A DNA stretch of 64,000 bases. It comes from Ceratodon purpureus. Lineage: Eukaryota > Streptophyta > Bryopsida > Pseudoditrichales > Ditrichaceae. A program made the translations under genes and the position numbers. The notes under the pieces were generated by a model. The model was not told the DNA's origin, did no database searches, and saw only the letters and a program-made list of their open reading frames with translations. Every line of letters begins with the position of its first letter. The stretch's first letter is position 1. Positions 11,443 to 21,557 of the stretch are shown piece by piece. The stretch is taken from assembly GCA_014871385.1 (NCBI GenBank), contig CM026426.1, forward strand, positions 64,275,877 to 64,339,876, in the 5' to 3' direction.

Positions 11443-12484
11443 GGTGGTGTGTCGAAAGTGGAACTCCCGAAACCTGGAAATGAATGTAAAGAATTTGATT
11501 AAATGGAGTTGAGTAAGTGAAGAGAATTTACTCCCATAAGACGTTCACATACTCAATTCGAAATGATCAAATGAAGAAGCTAAATGACGTAAAACAACAA
11601 GAGCAAGATCCGCATTGAAGTGATTTTATAAGGTATAAGACATGAACAAAACCAGATTACCAAGAGGACTTACCGTAATGAAAGCAATCGCAGACAGTTC
11701 TGATGCTGATATTAAGCACTGGAATACTGTACAAGATGAAGAGTTTAGTTTTGCGGTTTTCAATGAGATAATGTTAATGTGCAACAGTTGATCAGTGCTA
11801 GAAGAGCAGTGCTTGCAAAGATAGAGAAATTACAGAAAAGGAAATCAGTATGAGCCGCGGCAAAATTCAGTAAATACGGAAAAGGAAATCAGTAGAAGCC
11901 GCAACAAAATTCAAAAAATACAGAAAAGGAAACCAGTTCAAGCCGCGACAAAAAAATTCAATATAAACAAATAAAAAAAACAGTGGCAACTAGAACAACA
12001 CAAAATGACAAAGTGCTGAAACTAACGAGCAATGCAGATCGATAGAAGTAGGGATTCGAGAAGAGCGCAAATCTGCAAGCAAAAAGGAGACAATGGTCAG
12101 AAACATGGTTACTGACATCGCATGGCTACCGACAAAAGCATAGCAAAACCCGCGACCAAAAGCAATAGCAAAACCCGAAACCAAAAGAAATAGCAAAACC
12201 CGCGACCAAGAACAATAGCAGAACCCGAAACCAAAAGCAATAGCAAAACCATACTACAGTAAGCAATGGCAAAACCCGAGACTAAAACCATACTACAGTA
12301 ACGCAAAACTGAAACCAAAGTACGATAAATCTGAGAACAAACTCCGGGAAACTAAGAACTAAAACTAACATCTAACAAAGTAGAAACTAACATGATCAAC
12401 ACTAACAACTCACAAACATAAACTAACATACTAACCTTGTTAGGACGTGAAAATAAGAGAAAGTGGGGAGAGAAACCCGCTCCC
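11443..12484. other. Non-coding; degenerate A-rich tandem repeat at 12115-12300
   Basis: No gene is supported here. Between about 12115 and 12300 the motif AGCAAAACCCGCGACCAAAA and close variants repeat every 20-40 bp. Similar AAATCAGTA-GCCGC-ACAAAATTCA units occur at 11840-11960. A bridging role as the 5' region of the acidic gene is possible. Confidence 0.5.
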
Positions 12485-12493
12485 TCTTATATT

Positions 12494-13580
12494 GGCTCTC
12501 GGATCCGAGAGCCAGTGAGGGAGGGGAGGGTGGCGGCGCACCAGGGTTAGGGGTTAGAGGGGAGGGGAAGGACGTGTCTCGGATCCGAGACACAGTCCCT
12601 CGGATCCGAGACACGCAGGAAGAGAGAGAGAAAGAGAGGGAGAGAGAGAGAGAGGGGGGATGGAGGGAGGTAGAGGGAAAGGGAGGGAGGGAGGGATGAA
12701 TGGAGAGGGGATGGGGGGAGGGGCAGGGGGAAGGGGGAGGGAAAGGGGAGGGGCAGGGGGAAGGGGGAGGGAAAGAGGGGAGGGGCAGGGGGAAGGGGGA
12801 GGGAAAGAGGGGAGGGGCAGGGGGAAGGGGGAGGGAAAGGGGGGAGGGGCAGGGGGAAGGGGGAGAGAAAGGGGGGAGGGGCAGGGGGTAGGGCGGGGGT
12901 AGGGGGAGGGAAAGGGGAGGGGCAGGGGGGGTTTTAATTTTTTTGGGTAATTTTTGGAAAAAAAAAAAGCCGAGACAACGTGTCTCGGATCCGAGACACG
13001 TTGTCTCGGCTCCGGGGGAGGGTAAGGGAGGGGTTTAAGGGAGGGGAGTAGGGGGAGGGTAGGGGGAGAGTAGGGGAGGGGAGAGGGGTTTTTCTTTATT
13101 TTAGTTTAATTTTTTAAGAAAATAAAAAGCCGAGACAACGTGTCTCGGCCGGGTAGGGAGGTGGTAGGGGAGGGGTTAAAGGGGTTGGCGAGGGGGAAAG
13201 GGGGGATAGGAAGGGTGAAGGGAGAGAGGTTTTTTTTTTATTTTAGTTAATTTTTTAAGAAAATAAAAAGCCGAGACAACGTGTCTCGGATCCGAGACAC
13301 GTTGTCTCGGCCGGGCAAGGGGGTGGTAGGGGAGGGGTTAAAGGGGTTGGCGAGGGGGAAAGGGGGGATGGGAAGGGTGAAGGGAGAGAGGTTTTTTTTT
13401 ATTTTAGTTAATTTTTTAAGAAAATAAAAAGCCGAGACAACGTGTCTCGGCCGGGTAGGGGGGTGGTAGGGGAAGGGTTAAAGGGGTTGGCAAGGAAGGG
13501 TAAGGGTAGGGTAGGAAATAATCGGAGAAAACAAAAAGCCTTGAAAACGTGTCTCGGATCCGAGACACGTTTTCAAGCAC
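12494..13580. repeat. G-rich minisatellite interleaved with GGATCC-centred palindromes
   Basis: A 20-bp palindrome lies at 12494-12513. From about 12614 to 12930 the plus strand is a G/A minisatellite of roughly 31-32 bp units (GGGGAGGGGCAGGGGGAAGG type), with strong quadruplex potential. From 12969 come units of 140-161 bp, each with a GCCGAGACAACGTGTCTCGG block. Complete 42-bp palindromes are at 12969-13010 and about 13270-13311; half-copies are near 13129 and 13431; a variant lies near 13540-13577. Gly-rich frames are compositional. AT-rich DNA from 13580 to 14053 holds no gene. Confidence 0.85.
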
Positions 13581-14053
13581 TTGTAGAGGACGTGTAAATA
13601 TTATTGAAATGTAGGAAATATAAAGAAATGGAATCGAGTACTAAAAGTTTCTATGTGGTTTCTAATTTGTAATAAATGATATGCCATCATAAATAGAAAA
13701 GAATGAAAATTGCATTATCAATTAATGCATTGAAACGAACTAGGGCAAACTGCAGGAAAAAAATTAAATTTGACGTAATGGAAGAACACAATCTCAGCCG
13801 CATAAAACGAAAGCCAGAATATTATATATTCATAGAAGTATGGGTATACAAAATGGAACGTGACATTCCTGTTCAGGCTAGGCCACAGACAAAGTCCTGT
13901 CCCACAGATTAACGCAACTCAAAATGTAATCTGTCTAAACTGAATGAAACATACGTAGATAGTGGGTATTATCCTATAAAATATAAGTATCATATAGTCT
14001 ATAGAAGAGTGGCATAGGTGGTGCTGACTTGAGGACCGCGAGCAGCAGTGCGC

Positions 14054-17000
14054 TCACTTTATATCTGCAAAAAAATATATAATTAGAAAGAGTCTGAAAA
14101 GATGATTCAAATTCGAAAAATAAAACTTCCAAAATATTTATAGTAAAAACAGTAATCACTCACAGGAGCGTCTAGGAGCTTTCTTCGAAGGAGGCTCTTC
14201 AGCGTGTTTGGATGGTCCACGTTTCTTTGGAGGAGGAGTAGGTGCCGGCGAATCATCCTCGACAGCATCCGGAACAAGTGGAAGCAGAATCTCATCGTGA
14301 AGGTGCTGGTCCTCCTCGAGAGCAATTAGGTGCCTGTGCATATATTTGCAGGCCTTGATAGAGGCGCCTGGAAAAGGAACAGAAATAGGAAGTAAGATGT
14401 AGAGGAGGATTCAAGAAACGATGAAACTAACAAGTGTGACAGAATTTAAGTTTACCTGTGGATGTGGTGAGGTCCATAACTATGTCCTCCTCTTGACTTA
14501 GAAGGTCCAACAAACCAATGAAAAGGTCTTCTGACTTCTCACGTGGACCACGCCATGGACCACCACTGACTTCTCTCACTGTCTAGTTATCCTGGTTTAT
14601 CTTGTTAACAAGGAAACCTAGATTAACCATGTCAACGCCCTTAGCCTCAAGGTTAGATTGCTCATAGAAATGGAATCGAGAAGCAGGAATGCCTAAAGCG
14701 GCATTTTCTTCTCGCGCAAACAGCATGGCGTTAGTGACCGTGGTCTGTATATCTGGAAAATTAGGGCTGTTTGTCTTAAGGTCGTTCATGACGATCCACT
14801 TGTGTTGCACCTTGAATCCCGCCCAATGAGACCAGCCCTCCAACTCCGACAGAATGAACTTACTGTCAGGATAAAACACAAGGACTACTCCATTGTCTGC
14901 GATCCACTCACTGGCCCATTCAAAGTGTTTATGGATCCAGGGAGACTCTGACTTCTGGGAATCCGGATCTGTATCAATGGGCAATACATTCCACTCTGGA
15001 ATGGCATCATCATCAAAGAAGGGCACGGGCAAATTCTCTGGAACGTCAAACACAATAAGGTCAACTGCTTTGACATTCTGAATTTCACCCTTGTACTGGC
15101 GACGCTTGTGCGACTGGTGGCCACCCACGAACCGACCGACCGCTTTCCAATCGTTTACAGATCTTGGATTGTTGTTGCTAATGTCGTCCATAATCTGCGC
15201 TGCACTCTTATTGATCAGCAGAACATCCGGTGGATGATTGGGATAGGCCTTCGACTTGACAGAATAGTATGTCTGACTAAGGACCTGGCTGGGCAGAATA
15301 GAGACTCCCTGCGATCTCTGAGAGGGCATACTACTGCCTGAAGGGGAAATTCCCTCTTCGTCCATAGCGCCTTTTAGTCCCTTCTGCTTGACAAGCTTAG
15401 CAAGTCTCTCATTATTGACCTTATCCTCAGCTGCCTTCTGCTTGGCCAGCGTCTTCTCCTTGTCGCTCTGAGCCTTCGCTGCAGCCCTTTTCTCTTCGGC
15501 CTGCTTCTTAACGACTGCCTTTGCTCGATCTTTCTCAGACATGAATTCCTCCGCGGTTGGATTCTGCGTATTGACTCCTTGCGCCTCCATCTCCTCTCTC
15601 TCCCTGACACATTTGGCTTTGTAGGCGCGCTCAGAGTCCTGCTCTTTCTCTTCCTTTTTGAGCTCGAGATACCACGGACACTCTTGGAGATGAGGGCGAG
15701 AGAAATGTTTCCTCTGATAATCGTTGAAGATACAGTCGGGGCTGGAGGTATCAAGCCACTTGGAGAAACGAATGGGAATGTTGTCAACTGTAATGGCATC
15801 TTTCCTGAGAAGCTCCCAGTAAAAATACCTTACAATCATCCGGTTCACAGCCAGCTTAGTGTCTTTTTGATCATTGAAAGGCTTGGACTTCACAAACCCG
15901 CCATACCTTCCAAGAAATTCCGGGAACCCCTTCTTCCAAAGTTTGTGAGCTCCTGTGCTAACGAACTTATCAATGGACACAATACCCATTGCAGGTGCCT
16001 GAGGTGGTATAACGATCCCCTCGTCCTCAAGAATTTGGGCATATTGAATCCCAGTTTCTTCTTCAAGCTGCAAGGAAATATGATGTTCACTGTCAGCCCA
16101 TGTGAATAGATTCACCGATATAGCTGACTTTCGTCATCTAATTGCAAAACTATCACCTTCAATGATGACTTTTACAAAAATCATTGCATTGAACTATGTC
16201 TTTCGACTCGGATAGATATAAATTGGTATCTCAAAATAAGCAAACATTTTGAAAACTGAAATGAACTTATTCCGGCCCAGAAAGCTGCAACTTCCACCCA
16301 AGGTCGAAGGGCTGATGTTGAGGCGGGATACTTTGGGAAGTTATAAATTTCACGTGATTCTTTGCTCATATTCCACCAGTGTACCCATCTCTCCTTGTAT
16401 TTTGCTGGTACTTTGGCAGTTGCAAACAGCTGGAGCTTCTCAGGATTCATCTCTGTTTTGCTTCTGAAAGTGCTGAAATGGGCTTCAATCTACAAGAAAT
16501 CAGTGAAGTTTATGTCAAAACATCATGAAACTCGAAGAATACCATATACATAGTCATAATTTAGGAAAATGATGCAAATATGATGATAAATTAGCTATTA
16601 TAGGGGGCCTAAAAACGTCTCTCGGATCCGAGAGACGTTTTTAGGACCTCTGAAAGAGCTAATTTATGATGATAAATTAGCTCTTTCAGGGGGCCTAAAA
16701 TCGTCTCTCGGATCCGAGAGACGTTTTTAGGCCCCCTATAATAGCTAATTCATGATGATAAATTAGCTATTATAGGGGGCCTAAAAACGTCTCTCGGATC
16801 CGAGAGACGATTTTAGGCCCCTGAAAGAGCTAATTTATCATCATAAATTAGCTCTTTCAGGGGGCCTTAAATCGTCTCTCGAATCCGAGAGACGATTTTA
16901 GGCCCCCCGAAAGAGCTTATTTATCATCATAAATTAGCTCTTTCAGGGGGCCCTTTAGCGTCTCTCGGATCCGAGAGACGCTAAAGGGCCCCCTGAAAGA

Positions 17001-18810
17001 GCTAAAATATGATGATATTTTAGCTCTTTCAGAGGGCCTAAAATGGTCTCTCGGATCCGAGAGACGATTTTAGGCCCCCTAACAAAGCTAATTTATCATC
17101 ATAAATTAGCTTTGTTAGGGGGCCTAAGATCGTCTCTCGGATCCGAGAGACGATTTTAGGCCCCTTCATGTGCTGCAATATCATCATATTGCAGCACATT
17201 TAGGGGCCTTTTAACGTCTCTCGGATCCGAGAGACGTTAAAAGGCCCCCCAAATGTGCTGCAATATGATGATATTGCAGCACATTGGGTCTAAAATGACC
17301 CTCGGAAAGGGTCCCTCGGATCCGAGAGACCCTTTCGGAGGGTCAAAGGAAGGCAAAATAACTTAAAAAACCAAAGAAAAACAAAGCAAAACAATAGAAC
17401 AGTCTTACCTCTCTGATGAATCCCTCTCCATTCTTCGGATCCGCTATTGCCAGTAAGCGTTCCATGTCAGTGTGCAGGTGCGTTTTGCAAGCCTTTATCG
17501 CTGCATTTGCACGTTCAATTAGAATGTTGCTGTCTCCTTGTCTCTTTTCACCGTGAGTTATTAAGGAGTCCTCGTATATCTTCATTGCTGCTTTCTGTGC
17601 ATTGATAATTTCTCTCTGCAAAAGAGAGATATTGAGTAAGTCCACGGGTACTCCTATGCCATTATAATCAACTTTTAGAAGACATAGAAGTGTTTTCGTA
17701 AAATACCTCATACAGTAAGTTGCAAAATGCATCCCCTGTTAGATGGTACCACTTCTTATTCTTTGTGACTCGGTTCCACTCTGTCAGACTGTTCTCATAA
17801 TCGCGTTCAGAGATGAGATTTCTCAACTGGTCGAAGGGCATACTACCAAACTGTATGACTCTTCGGAGCTCGTGAGTCCAATGTTGGTTCACATGGTCGT
17901 ATTCGTTCTTCCTGATATTGAATAATCCGATGATTAGTACTTCACAGTAACCAAAACTTTCCATAAAAGACAGTTGTAGAAGTGAACTTACTTGTTCCAC
18001 TGTGTCATCGCATGTAGAAGTCGTTGCTTGTTCTCCTCTGTGACACATATTATATGTGTCTTGGGGCTTGGATGAAACGCTGGATTTGGATCATGGGAAT
18101 GAAAGTCTCTTATGACCCTACTCCATGCCTTGTGCCGGTGATTACCATCCCAGATGTAAAACATCTTATTCGAGTACTTTTCCAAACCAGGTGTTCTCTT
18201 CAACCTCTCCTCAAATGTCTTCTCAGCCTCCCTCCAAATCGGATCCCACGAGCCTCGCTGCTCTTCAGTTTCCTCCTGAGTCTCCATTGTATAACTTCGG
18301 GTGGCCACGTAGAAAACAGATGACCCAAGTCTGTAGCCGTGAGCAAACTTAGATTTCAGCTTCTCTATGTCAGGAGCTAATGCGCCGCGAACCTCTGTCA
18401 TTGGAATCATTCGACACAGAGGAATTTCAAGCTCATAGACGGGTTTGTCAAGGCTTTCAGTCACTGCTTCTTGGCCTCTCCCCTTCCTTCTCTGCCGCAG
18501 TCTCTCCATGGTTACATGAATGCCAGGATCAACATCACCCTCTCCAATGTGCGGAGGTGCATCCATGTCCACGGGCTCGTAAGGTGTAATCTGTCCATAC
18601 ACATAGGCGCACACAGTATGAGTATGTTTCCCGAATTCCTGCGCAGGAAAACAATGTCGCTTTCTTAAATCATCTAATTCTCTGAGCTGCAGAATCGTCC
18701 CTCGGATCCGAGACACGTGTTTCTACTGCCCACCCTCCGATCTAAACCTAATTTGTTCTGGCCCCTCTTACCTGCGAACCCTCAGAAACCACAGACTCAC
18801 GCTCCTCCAT
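14054..18810 (-). pseudogene. ParB-like / DNA methyltransferase-like fusion gene, copy 2 (PM2), cargo of element A
   Basis: Exons on the minus strand: 18810-18772 (MEERESVVSEGSQ), 18686-17992, 17911-17707, 17615-17409, 16489-16271, 16067-14456, 14365-14164 and a tentative last exon 14064-14054. The ParB-like part has YELEIPLCRM, KFAHGYRLGSSVFYV and WDGNHRHKAW. A Lys/Glu-rich coiled linker lies at about 15370-15680. The methyltransferase fold has VDLIVFDVPENLPVP (motif IV place), PWRGPREKS, DIVMDLTTSTG (motif I place) and HLIALEED (motif II). Defects are TAG at 14583-14585, a net 2-nt loss near 14340 that breaks the frame between ACKY and MHRH, and a GT to AT change at the expected donor 16270. 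Intron 16490-17408 is an 86-bp palindromic array. Exons of the gene at 19361-20225 might belong upstream. Confidence 0.8.
16590..17345. repeat. 86-bp palindromic array in a PM2 intron
   Basis: Nine centres GTCTCTCGGATCCGAGAGAC (or near variants) lie near 16617, 16705, 16791, 16876, 16962, 17048, 17134, 17217 and 17312, about 86 bp apart. Between them a second symmetry centre (ATCATCAT or ATGATGAT) joins AAATTAGCT-type arms. Arm sequences change from unit to unit (for example CTTTCAGGGGGCC, TTTGTTAGGGGGCC, CAGCACATTTAGGGGCC), yet each stays nearly self-complementary with its neighbour. Confidence 0.92.
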
Positions 18811-19360
18811 TGTCATACACAAGAAATTCACTACTTTAAAGAGACCCACAAAACCCTCTCTGTTTATTTACTCCCTAGAACACCCCAACAATCCTCACAA
18901 ACTAACTTCCGAACACACCCTCAACAACTTAAACCACTAAATCTTTACACCCTCAACCTCAGTGAACCCCTACCTAAACCCTGAAACATAGAACCCCCCT
19001 CCTCAAAGGAACCCGCGGACTCTCCCCCGCAAACGCCCTACATCCTCACACTCACGAAACACACACCCACATACTCACAACAAGCTCTGCCCCCTCCACC
19101 ACCACAATACTCTCCAAACCCCTCTCAAACAACCGCGGACTCCTCCACCAAGAAAGAGATGAAAAGAGCTTCTCTCAGTACCCCCACCCTTTTATACCCC
19201 CCGCGGCCCCCACCCTCTTAAATGCTCACCCGCGGACCCCCACCCACTGCTCGCGCAATCACACAGACACTCTAAACAGCAAGTTCTCAATCCGAACTGA
19301 TATAGAAAATTATTCAAACAGCGATGACCAAATTCATAAGAATGTCTCTCCACTGCTTAC

Positions 19361-20225
19361 CTCCTCTATGGCCCCTTCCTCCATCGCGGAGGACCCCCCC
19401 GCAGTCTGAGTTGAAGCAGATGCGTCGCCTGACTTCTGCTTCGCCTTCCCCTTTCCTCTTGACGCGCTTCGCACTCCCCCCGACATTTCCTGGTTACCCA
19501 CATTGGACCGACATGGATTAGTGCTCTCCTTCTCGTCACTACTATCTGACCCTTCGAGGGGTATAAGCGCACCAAAGTAACTAGTAATATCTTCTGCCAT
19601 CTCTCATTAACTCAAGACAGTCGACTCTCTAACTCGTCACTTACAAACAAATGCTGTGAAGAAAGACTTGCGTTTACAAATAAGAATATCCAAAGTCCCA
19701 ACCTCCAAAACAGCCTTATACTAGGGAAGAAGACGACAATGATTATACACAAGGCGACTCATGAGAATGGGATTAGGGACAACATGATCACACTCTACTT
19801 ACCTCAACCAAAACCTCTTCGTCACTCTCAATGAGGGCACTCTCACACGACTTCCTCTTTCCTCCTCCCCTAAACCCTAGGTTGTAATCCTTCGACCCCG
19901 CGTCACTGTACTCAAGTGCTGGCCCGGATGAGACGGCTTGGTTCCTTCCCGCCGCACTCTTCCCAGTACGTGGTGTTTCAAACTCAAGTGCGTCCTCCTC
20001 CACCCTTTCTAATCGAAATGACTCTGTCCCTTGTTCAGAGACTTCCTCATACATTAGAGTCCTAACAGTTCTGTCTATGCTATCACCTTCCACTCTTTTT
20101 TTCTTTTTCGCCACTGCAGCAGTTTTCTGCTTACCGCTAGAAAACTTATAAGTCTGGCCTCTCTTTTTGCTACTCCTAGGTACTGGCGTCTCTATTCCTA
20201 CATCTTTTGACTTATTTGCCGTCAT
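19361..20225 (-). CDS. Basic/Ser-rich protein gene, divergent from the accessory gene
   Basis: Exon 20225-19803 starts with ATG (MTANKSKDVG) and ends GAG before GTAAGT, giving 141 codons. It has two Lys-rich clusters that look like nuclear localisation signals (SSKKRG and AKKKKRV), and RGGGKRKSCESALIESDEE near the end. A second open block, ATG at 19600 (MAEDITSYFGAL) to a GTAAGC donor after 19361, contains GSDSSDEKES and SRGKGKAKQKSG. Its frame fits as a second exon if the acceptor is the AG just before that ATG. The downstream partner is unknown and could be the 5' part of PM2 (18810). No known domain. DNA at 18811-19360 holds no other gene. Confidence 0.45.
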
Positions 20226-20485
20226 GTGTGCAGAGCTGAAGAGAAATTCCCAACTATAACAACTGACTCTACACGCTCTCTAATGCCGTGCTCCAGACCA
20301 CGCTTCAGTACTTATACTCTACCCCTCTGGACATATAATTAAAATCTTAATTGAGATGAACAGTTCCGTGGATGTCAAATCCTCTCCGTCCACGAATGAC
20401 GTATCATTGGTAATATAAGGACCCATACCAATTAGTTCCTTCTCTCATAGTCGACGGTGCGGTTGTCCTCTTCGCATATCTGACC
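20226..20485. promoter_or_regulatory. Bidirectional promoter region inside element A
   Basis: The 260 bp between two divergent ATGs carry a TATA-like GGTAATATAAGG near 20410 for the plus-strand gene, and GAGTATAAGT (minus strand, near 20310-20320) for the minus-strand gene. Spacing to each ATG is about 75-95 bp. No experimental support. Confidence 0.4.
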
Positions 20486-20956
20486 ATGGATGCAGAGGGA
20501 GGCAAGCGGTCTAGTTCCCCCTTGGTCGAGGATGCCATGGCATTAGTGTTGTCAATTGACGATTTTGAAGGCCCTTTCGAGCCTATTCCGAAAGGTAGTG
20601 ATGAAGGCCACGTCTCACCTCCTCCTGATCCTCTTCCAAGTTCATTAGATTTTCATACTTTAAAGTCCCCGGGACATCCTGGCATTGAGGCTAGTGCGGC
20701 TGACGTTGACGATGCTCACGTCGATGATTCTGATTCCAGGAAGAAGCATGCCTATGCTGATGTTGGAATCATTCAACCGGGAACGTACACAAGAGCTCTG
20801 TTACGCGGTACACCGCGCCGTAAAGGACGAAAGCTTCAGATGAAGGGATGCTCGGCAATTGAAGATGTGGACCCTGGATCCCAAAAGAATAGTACGATCA
20901 ATATGCACGAAATTAAAAAATCCAAGCGAGGTCGCCACGTTAGATTCTTGGACTGA
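20486..20956 (+). CDS. MULE accessory protein of element A, 156 aa
   Basis: ATG 20486, TGA 20954-20956. The first half is acidic and Pro/Ser-rich, without recognised fold. The second half has HAYADVGIIQPGTYTRALLRG followed by RRKGRKLQ, and the C-terminus is KRGRHVRFLD. Element B has a homologue (62466-62913) with HAYSKVGKIPPGTYSREALRG and the C-terminus KGKRIKFRE, so the PGTY-R-LRG block and the basic K-R-x-K/R-F tail are conserved across elements. The gene sits 600 bp upstream of the transposase on the same strand. Its role is unknown; a small basic partner protein for the transposase is a guess. Confidence 0.65.
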   Translation: MDAEGGKRSSSPLVEDAMALVLSIDDFEGPFEPIPKGSDEGHVSPPPDPLPSSLDFHTLKSPGHPGIEASAADVDDAHVDDSDSRKKHAYADVGIIQPGTYTRALLRGTPRRKGRKLQMKGCSAIEDVDPGSQKNSTINMHEIKKSKRGRHVRFLD

Positions 20957-21557
20957 ATTAGGAGGAGTATTAACACTCTGCTAGAACCATGATCTTAGAT
21001 TTACTTGTTATATCACTTCCACTTATTTAAATTTATAAGGTAGGACATGTATCACTGGAAAGTGGCAGTCTATTTCTTAATAATATTGAAGCTACCAATC
21101 CTGTTTTGGTGTAGGTGGCCGTCATTCGTTTCTCCATTATCAGTTACGCCGTTGCATATGCTTTTTGTAATACTGTGTCGAGTTGTTGAGGAGATCAGTT
21201 TGAAAGCTCCACGTCAGTCATGTCTATATTTTCCCTGTTTTACACTTTGCAAATTGCGGCGTAAAACTGTCTCTCGGATCCGAGAGACATATTATCTCTG
21301 CACCGCGCCACGTACTCCTGTTTGTATCTGGAAAAAGAGTGATTGATTTGAATTTCATGCTAATCTAGCCAACAGTATTCTCTTAGCCGTCTTATTGCTT
21401 AACGCCAATGCTTAACAACTTTACTAATTTGATTTGTCATCCACCATGTCGCTCTTACCTAATAGATGGCTCATGAAGTGATACCAACATAAAAGAGTTA
21501 AAGAGTAATCATCATCACCTCACTTCTTATTCCCACTCTTCCTTTAGTTCTCTCTCA
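20957..21557. other. Transposase upstream region with one palindrome
   Basis: No gene seen. A perfect 20-bp palindrome GTCTCTCGGATCCGAGAGAC lies at 21269-21288. CATAAAAG near 21489 is a possible TATA element for the transposase, about 65 bp upstream of its ATG. Confidence 0.5.

Noticed and set aside
12660-12902. Gly/Arg-rich open frames
   Set aside because: Translation of a G/A minisatellite; no gene context.
1846-14585. Genetic code with TAG as a sense codon
   Set aside because: TAG ends the MULE gene and the acidic gene, and TAA, TGA and frameshifts also occur in the damaged genes; decay is simpler. Retained only as a low-interest test.
14583-14640. A short intron around the PM2 TAG (GTTAAC to CTAG)
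   Set aside because: It would be about 45 nt, much shorter than neighbouring introns, and PM1 has continuous coding DNA at this position.
16590-17345. CRISPR-like array
   Set aside because: Units are whole palindromes with no unique spacers, and the region is an intron of a eukaryotic gene.
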